From Acanthamoeba sp. SK_2022b (lineage: Eukaryota > Discosea > Longamoebia > Acanthamoebidae), in the NCBI GenBank assembly GCA_027943245.1, contig JANDJZ010001182.1:1-13889 (forward strand): 13,889 bases of DNA. The letters run 5' to 3'. The position numbers and the translations under genes are program-made. Position 1 is the first letter of the stretch. Every line of letters begins with the position of its first letter. Positions 9,201 to 13,889 of the stretch are shown in pieces. A model generated the notes under the pieces. That model saw nothing but the letters and a program-made list of their open reading frames with translations, was not told the DNA's origin and did not search any database.

Positions 9201-9834
9201 CTCAGCGTCTCGCTGACGTTCTCACGGCTGGCCGACGTCGGGCTGCACAGCGACGACAGGCTCTTGATCGCCTCCAGCACGGCCTGGGTGCTTACGGCCA
9301 CCTCCTTGCATTTGTTTGTCACATCTTGCTTGGTCATGAAATCGAACGGATTGTCTGGAAGAAGAGGAATTTGAATTAGAAAATCAATCATTCACTCTTA
9401 AGAGGATCACTGCATAGCGGAGAGGGAGGGGGATCGGAAAGGTGTGACGAACTGATGGCGTTCTTGGTGGAGCCGATGAGGTTTAGTACGGCGGTGGAGC
9501 ACTCTCGGCCAGCGTTTTTGAGGAGGTTGAGCTGGAGCCGCTTGGCCTGTACGCTGCTGTTGGGGGCGCTGTTGATGAGGTCCACCAGGGTGGCGGTGTC
9601 CTTGGCGGCGGCCTTAGCGGTTTGGATCACGGTCTTCTCCAGCTCCTCCTGTGAACTCGGCTGGTTCACGAGGGCCGACAGTGATTTGCTGTGCTGTACT
9701 ATCGATAGCGCCACAGCTTCGACCTGCTTACACAGCTTTTCGAGCATCTGATCGGTCGCGAGAGGGCTTCCCGAGCCGGACGATGGGGAAGGTACACCGA
9801 ATCCCGACCCGGATGCGGGCGAGGGGACTTGCAT
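4957..9834 (-). CDS. RasGEF with N-terminal talin/vinculin-like helical region (1168 aa)
   Basis: Sixteen exons give a closed 3507-nt reading frame. The product should catalyse GDP release from a Ras-family GTPase. Residues 1-~300 are long amphipathic helices (for example SLSNLVDAVNVGNKAAFV) of talin/vinculin-rod character. An Ala run and a Gln-rich run (about 322-342) and a Ser/Arg linker follow. A second helical stretch is at about 490-740. The REM domain (about 780-900) carries FLHTFITTYQSFTTPHKLFEKLL, and the CDC25 domain (about 915-1150) carries PSELLNQSWNS, LRKLNNFNTLMGIIAGLN and YLGVYLTDLVFIEDGNPD. The protein ends EKKK and stop. The ATG at 9834 is the first Met after an in-frame TAA about 30 bases upstream. 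The long N-terminal half is the unusual part: I know no standard RasGEF with it. No membrane segment is visible. The GEF assignment is near certain; the adhesion or cytoskeleton role is inference from helix character only. Confidence 0.93.
5472..5506. repeat. GTGTGC/TG repeat in a RasGEF intron
   Basis: GTGTGCGTGTGCGTGTGCGTG-type sequence lies in the intron 5469-5590, right beside the acceptor of exon 14; the coding strand reads (CACACG)n up to CACCAG. It takes the place of the usual pyrimidine tract. Alternating purine-pyrimidine sequence of this kind can adopt Z-form. Confidence 0.85.
6415..7104 (-). other. REM (RasGEF N-terminal) domain, exons 8-10
   Basis: Exon 8 ends in AASLNRLIESLTSVENY. 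Exon 9 gives DSNFLHTFITTYQSFTTPH and LFEKLLQRYNVPEG. Exon 10 opens with VSVVLKYWVSTQFSDLDED. This order (helix with L-LIE-LT, F-TFITTYQSFT, VLKYW) is the classic REM signature. In characterised RasGEFs this domain buttresses the catalytic hairpin and in some members binds Ras-GTP allosterically. The joins at 6914/6836 and 6698/6568 fall inside conserved motifs, so the motifs themselves confirm the splice sites. Confidence 0.95.
7346..7367. repeat. (GA)n tract in a RasGEF intron
   Basis: A GAGAGA run lies inside the intron 7307-7374. On the transcript strand it is a (CT)n run near the donor, about 40 bases before the CCCTCAG acceptor used here. A second AG (CTCTACAG) directly after the CT run is a possible alternative acceptor but would not keep the YYVVLTSTARG frame as cleanly. 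Confidence 0.85.
8541..8659 (-). other. Two mutually exclusive 50-nt intron candidates in RasGEF
   Basis: Candidate 1 is 8590-8541 (donor GTACGA after TGG, acceptor ACCGAG). Candidate 2 is 8659-8610 (donor GTACCG after GAA, acceptor AGCACAG). Each is exactly 50 nt, each is phase 0, and each restores the same downstream frame; removing neither or both breaks the frame. They differ only in the linker: candidate 1 keeps a Ser/Arg/Gly-rich stretch ending GKLVNW, candidate 2 keeps a stretch with LALPWRVALWLTTE. G/C at third positions favours coding before 8591, hence candidate 1, but does not settle it. Confidence 0.6.
8709..8800 (-). repeat. Poly-Gln and poly-Ala coding repeat in RasGEF exon 2
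   Basis: The plus strand shows runs of CTG/TTG (near 8716-8770) preceded on the coding strand by GCC/GCG codons. In the RasGEF frame this is a run of about eight Ala, then VTEQQPP, then mixed CAA/CAG runs of Q broken by single P residues. It marks a flexible linker between the first helical region and the rest. The mixed CAA/CAG use makes it less prone to slippage than pure CAG. Confidence 0.9.
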
Positions 9835-10217
9835 GGTGATGTCGTTTAGATGTGATGTGGTTTAGTCTAAATAATCTTTCCCCTTGGAGTGAAGTGGAAT
9901 CGAGGTGAACGAAGATGAAGGGATAGATGAACGTTCCTCTGGAGACTCTCCTCTTTCTTTTCCCTATTCTTCTTCCTCTCGCTCCTCTCTAGCCCTGGTC
10001 GACACCCTTGCGTGTCTTCGCCTCCGTAACTCGCGCCAAGCGACACCCGCTCTCCTATCTCCGCCTTTTCCTTTTGTCGTTACTCGTCGCCCACCACCAA
10101 ATCGTCCCATTGAATTGCGTCATCATGATTCGCGAGGCTAGGATGGCGAGAGACTTGAAGCTTTTGTTCTTCGTGATTCCTGTCGCATTTATTGCGAGGG
10201 TTAAATAGAAAGGGCTA
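9835..10217 (-). promoter_or_regulatory. 5' flank and leader of the RasGEF gene
   Basis: 383 bases lie between the stop of the upstream gene and the RasGEF ATG, both on the minus strand. Around 9945-9995 the plus strand is strongly pyrimidine-rich (CT-rich), so the coding strand is purine-rich there. A short AT-rich patch on the coding strand (GATTATTTAGAC, near 9866-9880) lies about 35-45 bases before the ATG and could be an initiator or TATA-like element. No other gene is seen, and the plus-strand open stretches here have no recognisable content. Confidence 0.5.
10188..10193 (-). terminator. Poly(A) signal AATAAA of the right-hand gene
   Basis: TTTATT on the plus strand reads AATAAA on the minus strand, 24 bases after the TAG stop of the right-hand gene (10218-10220). 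Position and strand fit a eukaryotic polyadenylation signal with a very short 3' untranslated region. It also supports ending that gene here rather than joining it to the RasGEF gene. Confidence 0.6.
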
Positions 10218-13200
10218 CTACGGCTGTCCTGCGCTGTCGATGATCTTGCGGATGGTGGCGAGCAGCATCTTGAGCGCGTTCGTAAGTTCGTCCTTCCTCT
10301 GGTTGGCCGTGCTCAGTTCTACGCTGCCCCCACGCCTGCAGTGCCGGAAGGTTCCATTCGATCAATCGCCAGATTTCCCCGCGGCAAACAAACAAAACCA
10401 ACGCGGGGGGGGGGGCAAAGCGCACTGCTTGTAGGCGCTTACGGCATCGACGAACACGATGATGGAGTTGATGAAGACCTTGATGCCCAGCGGGAACTTG
10501 TCAAAGGCCGCGTACTTGTAGCGGTCATGCTGGATCATCTTGGCGATGGGCACCAGCAGCTCTATCTCCTGTGCACGCGCGCGCGCACGCACACCACACG
10601 TGCGAGGCGCAACCCGTCAGGGCGCCCGCACAGTCATCGATGCGGCGTGGCGAGGCGAGGGCCCACCTTGGTGACAAAATCGGCAAAACGTCGGAAGGCG
10701 AGCGAGGCCAGCGGAGAGTTGACGGCCTCGATGATGGGCTTGAACAGCTGGATCGCGTCGCTGCAGTATTCGCGCATGGGCCTGGTGGGCTGCCACGGCA
10801 CGTAGCTCAGGTACTCGAGCGTGTTGGGCGCCGGCGGAGCTGCCGTGTTCTGGTTTTGTGTCGACACACGCACACACACACACGTTGAGGAGGACAAGAA
10901 GTTGTGCTGATGAGGCAAAGAGAGAGAGAGAGAGAGAGATGGGAGGCTACCAGGTAGAAGTCGCGGAAGGAATACAAGATGGCGTTCTTGGCCTCCTCGC
11001 CGGTGAACTCGTGCTGGGGCTTGGGCGAATGGGGATCTGAATGCAGAGAGAGGCGGCGCGTGAGGAGATGCCCCTCGCCTCAGCTCGAACGAACGAATGA
11101 ACAAACGCGGCGTGGAGAGCCTGGCCTGTGGGGCGGGGCGAGGCGTCGGCCATACCTGCGGGGGCGTCGGGTGGTCGGGACGAGGGCGCCGACTTGCCCG
11201 AGGCCACTCCCGTAGAATACATGTACGACTCCAGCAAGGCCTCGTAGACTACACATGTGACATCGCGCGAGAAGCGAGAACGACGTCAGCAGGAGATGGT
11301 GGAAGTAAGCACCACCACCACCACCACCATCATCATCAGCATGACCGTACCTTGCATGAGGTGGCCGTGCTGGCCCTGCAGCTGCTTGATCGACGCATCG
11401 ACCGTCGCTCGGTCCGTAGCGCGCCTGTTGGCTGCACTCGCATGAGCAGAGAGAGAGAGAGAGAGAGGAGAAGGTGAGCGCTCTCATTGCGTGCACAACG
11501 CGCGGCCTAGCACGCGAGATCAAACCTCGCATGTCGTCGATCATCTGGTCCAGAGCCTTGACGGCGAGCAGGAAGGTCCCCAAGGCCGAGACGCAGTCTC
11601 GCGCGCGACCGATGATGGTCTAGCGAGAGAGGGGAGAGGGGAGGGGCCGGCCGCGCGTGAGCGTGCACGAATGCGGGGAGTGAAGAGATTGGGGAGGGGA
11701 GGGAGCAGCAGGCGTATGTACATCGCGCCGGCCGGGAGGAGTAGAAGGGGAGTCGGCCAGCGCCTTGGCCTGGTCCACCGTCTTCTTGACCGTCTCGGTG
11801 ACCATCTTCGGGTCCAGCTTCGTGCCCGCCGTGCCGGTCCACAGGGGCTGCTCGTGTTTGGTTTTGGTTTCAACGGAACAGCGCCGGCCGTTAGCAGCGG
11901 AAACGAAAACACCAAACGAGCCGCGCTGTCCCGACAGACGATGGGCCATGTACCTGTCCTGTGATGCTCGCCAGTTCCTTGTACTTGCGCTGGATGCTGT
12001 CATACTCCTGCCTCTCTGCAGGAGAGGAGAAGCGGAAGTGATGATGTGATGACCAGGAAGATCGATGGGCGGTTTGGGGGGGGGGGCAACTAACCTTTGA
12101 GAGACGCCGGCGACTGTTTAGCTCCCATGTCGCCCACTGATCATGCGGTCTTTGTTAGCACGCGGCACGCGCTTGTAGCGTGTGGGGTTTTGGGGGGGGG
12201 GGCGTACTGGACATGGGCCTGATCACGTGTGCAGGGGAGCCCTGGTAATGGGCCGGTACAGCTGCCGCAGAGAGGGGGGGGGACACGTGTGAGGAAAAGG
12301 GGAGGGGAGAGGAGAGGAGAGGAGAGGAGAGGAGAGGAGAGGAGAGGAGAGGAGAGGAGAGGAGAGGAGAGGAGAGGAGAACTGAGCGATCAGGGCAGGT
12401 ACCGATCTCTTCCTCCTCCTCATCGTCGGGGAGCGCCAGTTGGTCGATGAGCACCTCGATCGACTTGAGGTGCTCCTTCTTCTTGTCCACGATCTTGGCC
12501 TCCCTGCTCCGCCGCTCCTCCTCTTCCAGTTGCTTGGCGGTCTTCACCTCCGAGTCCAGGTCTTGAGGAGGCGGCGCTCTCTCGTGAGCCAGCAAACGAC
12601 CAATCAAGAGAGAGCGAGAGCGAGAGAGAGAGAGAAGGCGGTGGGGGGGGGCTTACCAGAGAGCAGGCTGTCAAACTCCTGGTTCTGTAGCTTCGCGGCC
12701 TCGTCCTGCTCCTTGCGCTGGGCCAGGTCCTTCGGGCTCGGCCCGAGCAGCTGCTGAATGTTGTGCTTGGGCTTGTGGGCCGTGCCGACCGCTGCACAGC
12801 ACCAACAGGTCGGACCAGGGAGGGGTCAGACATCCGATCGCAATTCGAATCGCGCGCACGCGCGGGCACAGTGTACCGGGGACGTCGGAACGCCAGCCGC
12901 TCACGTAGGACGGAGTGATCGAGCCGGGCGCGAGTGGCTGGGCCGACTTTGCGGGAGCGGCCGGAGCGTGGTTTACTTTGGGCGCCGGCGCCATCGACGA
13001 GCTGCCGCTGCCGCTGCTGCTGCTGCTGCTGCTCGCGAGAGGTGAGCTCGGGACCACGGAAGACATGGTGGCCGACGCCGGGCGCGATGACACCGGAGAC
13101 ACGGCGCCCGACGGAGTGAACGAGGTCGACGACCGCTGGCCGCGAGGCGAGTTGCTCAAGAGCATCGCTTGCACCTGCGCAGCCCATGGCGTGAGTGGTC

Positions 13201-13889
13201 AGTGGCCTGGGCGCCTGGCGGTTCCAGCGGGCGCGAGCGCGGTACCAAGTGCGAGTTCGGATCGGGCGTCCACTTTGTGTCCTTTTCTGGAGGGAGCCCA
13301 ATCACACGCACAGCGCACTTACGGAGTCAGCGATTGGCTGGGGGAGAGAGAGAGATGCACATGCCTTTGGCGATCATCTGCTCGGACACGGAGATGACCT
13401 GGTCCAGAGAGTCAAACACGTCCGACACGTCGACGACCGCGGCCACCTGGGAAGGTGCGGGCGACGCCGCGGGGATGGGCGAGCGTGCAGGAGCAGGCGT
13501 GGCTGCGTTCGCCAGCGCGATGGGGGGAGAGAGAGCTTGGGTTAGCACAGACCACGACCACGACCACGTTGACGAAAAGAGTAGTACGTTTGGTCCGAGG
13601 CCGCATCGTTTCGAAGCCGAGCGAGGTCACGCCCTCGCCCAGAAGCGCACGCTCGATCGCGTCCAGATCCTGAGGACGAGCGCCCGCGCGTCAATCAAGG
13701 GGCTGGCCGGCGAGGGGCTGCTGCGGGCAAGAGCGGGTACCTCGAGCGTATCGACGGAGACCTTGCTCACCGGGACCGCTGCGCGCCGAGCCGTGGTGCC
13801 CGAGGCGGACCGAGGTTGCGCTGCCGCTGCCGCTGCCGCTGCCGCTGGGCGCGACGGAGAGGCCTGGGCGCCCCCGGATGGCGCAGGCC
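10218..13889 (-). CDS. Large helical protein with low-complexity linkers, unrecognised (5' end off window)
   Basis: About 18 exons give roughly 697 visible residues ending in TAG at 10218. From the N-terminal side: an Ala/Pro/Ser-rich tract with a run of eight Ala, a short helix (DLDAIERALLGEGV), a Pro-rich linker, VVDVSDVFDSLDQVISVSEQ, then a long Ser/Pro/Ala-rich stretch with a Ser run. A charged, probably coiled segment follows (KEQDEAAKLQNQEF; KTAKQLEEEERRSREAK) ending in DDEEEEE. The C-terminal half is mostly helical (VTETVKKTVDQAKALAD; DCVSALGTFLLAVKALDQM; EYCSDAIQLFKPIIEAV; KVFINSIIVFVDAVSAYKQ; ELTNALKMLLATIRKIID). No signal peptide or membrane span is seen, so a cytosolic scaffold or cytoskeletal role is a guess. 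I compared it mentally with the CAP N-domain and with talin/vinculin rods and could not assign it. Confidence 0.8.
10917..10940. repeat. (GA)n tract in an intron of the right-hand gene
   Basis: A GAGAGA run in the intron 10850-10950, close to the donor GTAGCC, so (CT)n in the transcript. The other end of the same intron carries a CA/TG run (about 10863-10883) next to the acceptor, giving two microsatellites in one 101-nt intron. Confidence 0.88.
11310..11340. repeat. CAC/CAT trinucleotide repeat in an intron
   Basis: CACCACCACCACCACCACCA followed by TCATCATCAG lies in the intron 11249-11350, directly after the donor GTACGG on the coding strand. It is not translated in the proposed gene; the His-run reading on the plus strand is a shadow. 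Confidence 0.88.
11447..11472. repeat. (GA)n tract in an intron
   Basis: A GAGAGA run in the intron 11432-11525. In the transcript it is (CT)n a short distance before the GAGTGCAG acceptor, a natural place for a polypyrimidine tract. Confidence 0.88.
12301..12380 (+). repeat. GGAGA pentanucleotide minisatellite (about 16 copies)
   Basis: From about 12301 to 12380 the plus strand is an almost perfect run of GGAGA units, with one GGAGG variant at the start. It lies inside the intron 12262-12402 of the right-hand gene, where the transcript strand is (TCTCC)n, upstream of a further pyrimidine-rich stretch and the GCGGCAG acceptor. A homopurine-homopyrimidine tract of 80 bases could form triplex (H-DNA) and is likely to vary in length. 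Confidence 0.95.
12607..12636. repeat. (GA)n tract in an intron
   Basis: Imperfect GAGA/GAGC run in the intron 12577-12656, (CT)n-rich on the transcript strand, followed on the plus side by a G8 homopolymer (about 12643-12650) next to the GTAAGC donor. Confidence 0.85.
13009..13035 (-). repeat. Ser-codon (AGC)n run in the right-hand gene
   Basis: CTGCTGCTG on the plus strand reads as consecutive AGC serine codons in exon 13167-12877, within a Ser/Gly/Pro/Ala-rich linker. It is a codon-level microsatellite inside a disordered segment. Confidence 0.88.
13820..13849 (-). repeat. Ala-codon (GCGGCA)n run near the window edge
   Basis: GCTGCCGCTGCC repeats on the plus strand are read by the gene as alternating GCG/GCA codons, giving a run of eight Ala in the partial first visible exon. 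This lies in a Pro/Ser/Ala-rich, probably disordered N-terminal region. Confidence 0.85.

Larger units (their letters stand above)
4957..9834 (-). other. Exon map of the RasGEF gene
   Basis: Coding exons, in reading order: 9834-9453, 9354-8591, 8540-8213, 8151-7985, 7915-7832, 7762-7375, 7306-7201, 7104-6914, 6836-6698, 6568-6415, 6246-6088, 5999-5820, 5707-5591, 5468-5371, 5280-5202, 5127-4957. Fifteen introns of 50-168 nt, all GT-AG; half use a GTAC donor. Phase is kept at every join. The exon 2/3 boundary has an equally consistent alternative: exon 2 ending at 8660 and exon 3 starting at 8609, also a 50-nt intron. Domain breaks do not coincide with exon breaks: the REM domain spans exons 8-10 and CDC25 spans exons 11-16. 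Confidence 0.85.
10218..13889 (-). other. Exon map of the right-hand gene
   Basis: Exons in reading order: 13889-13741 (partial), 13669-13588, 13502-13361, 13286-13246 (tentative), 13167-12877, 12791-12657, 12576-12403, 12261-12208, 12136-12095, 12015-11954, 11847-11722, 11619-11526, 11431-11351, 11248-11156, 11036-10951, 10849-10667, 10568-10426, 10335-10218. All joins are GT-AG and phase-consistent. The weak point is 13361 to 13167. A direct join is out of phase for the obvious CAG acceptor, and the 41-nt exon 13286-13246 was chosen because it restores phase with normal-sized introns (74 and 78 nt). The last exon needs the GTGCGC donor at 10425, not the GTAAGC at 10442, to stay in frame. 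Confidence 0.7.

Noticed and set aside
9453..10335. RasGEF and right-hand gene as one continuous gene
   Set aside because: There is a clear TAG at 10218 after a phase-consistent last exon, an AATAAA 24 bases later, and an in-frame TAA just before the RasGEF ATG.
11281..11340. Poly-His protein on the plus strand
   Set aside because: The CAC repeat lies in an intron of the minus-strand gene, and the surrounding frame has no recognisable content.
12301..12380. Short regular repeats resembling a CRISPR array
   Set aside because: The unit is five bases with no spacers; it is a simple-sequence repeat in an intron of a eukaryotic gene.
12420..13301. 293-codon open frame on the minus strand
   Set aside because: It is Arg/Ser-rich, runs through three introns of the proposed gene and is out of frame with the phase-consistent exon chain.

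Overview
The window is nuclear DNA from a unicellular eukaryote. Genes are cut into many short exons by GT-AG introns of about 50-170 nt, coding sequence is GC-rich with G/C at most third positions, and simple repeats sit mostly in introns. The exchange-factor domain resembles those I know from amoebozoans. I infer an Acanthamoeba-like amoebozoan; no rRNA or other marker in the window proves this.

Layout, left to right. (1) 1-~125 is a CA/TG microsatellite. (2) ~185-1870, minus strand: seven visible exons of a type II membrane protein of the HtrL/YibB putative glycosyltransferase family; its 3' end may lie off the left edge. (3) 1951-~4820, plus strand: a tandem duplication. Unit A (1951-~3200) holds a decayed gene. 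Unit B (3212-~4820) holds an apparently intact copy of the same five-exon gene (3647-4527), which encodes a small secreted protein with a signal peptide and four N-glycosylation sequons. A tryptophan-rich open segment at 4772-4954 may be its true last exon. (4) 4957-9834, minus strand: a complete 16-exon gene for a 1168-residue Ras guanine nucleotide exchange factor (REM plus CDC25 domains) behind a long N-terminal half of talin/vinculin-like helices and a poly-Q linker. (5) 9835-10217: its 5' flank, including the poly(A) signal of the next gene. (6) 10218-13889, minus strand: about 18 exons of a helical, low-complexity-linked protein that I do not recognise. Its 5' end is off the right edge.

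Every splice junction was assembled by hand by requiring GT...AG ends and a preserved reading phase. The phase arithmetic closes over all 16 RasGEF exons (3507 nt) and over the right-hand gene (2094 nt plus two leading bases), which is strong internal support. The weakest places are the junction near 13170-13360, the 50-nt intron choice near 8541-8659, and the 3' ends of the glycosyltransferase and of the secreted-protein gene.

Functionally, the RasGEF should activate a small Ras-type GTPase, probably at a cytoskeletal or adhesion site if its helical half behaves like talin or vinculin bundles. The glycosyltransferase and the secreted glycoprotein would act in the secretory pathway or at the cell surface. 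No operon-like link between the genes is expected or seen.
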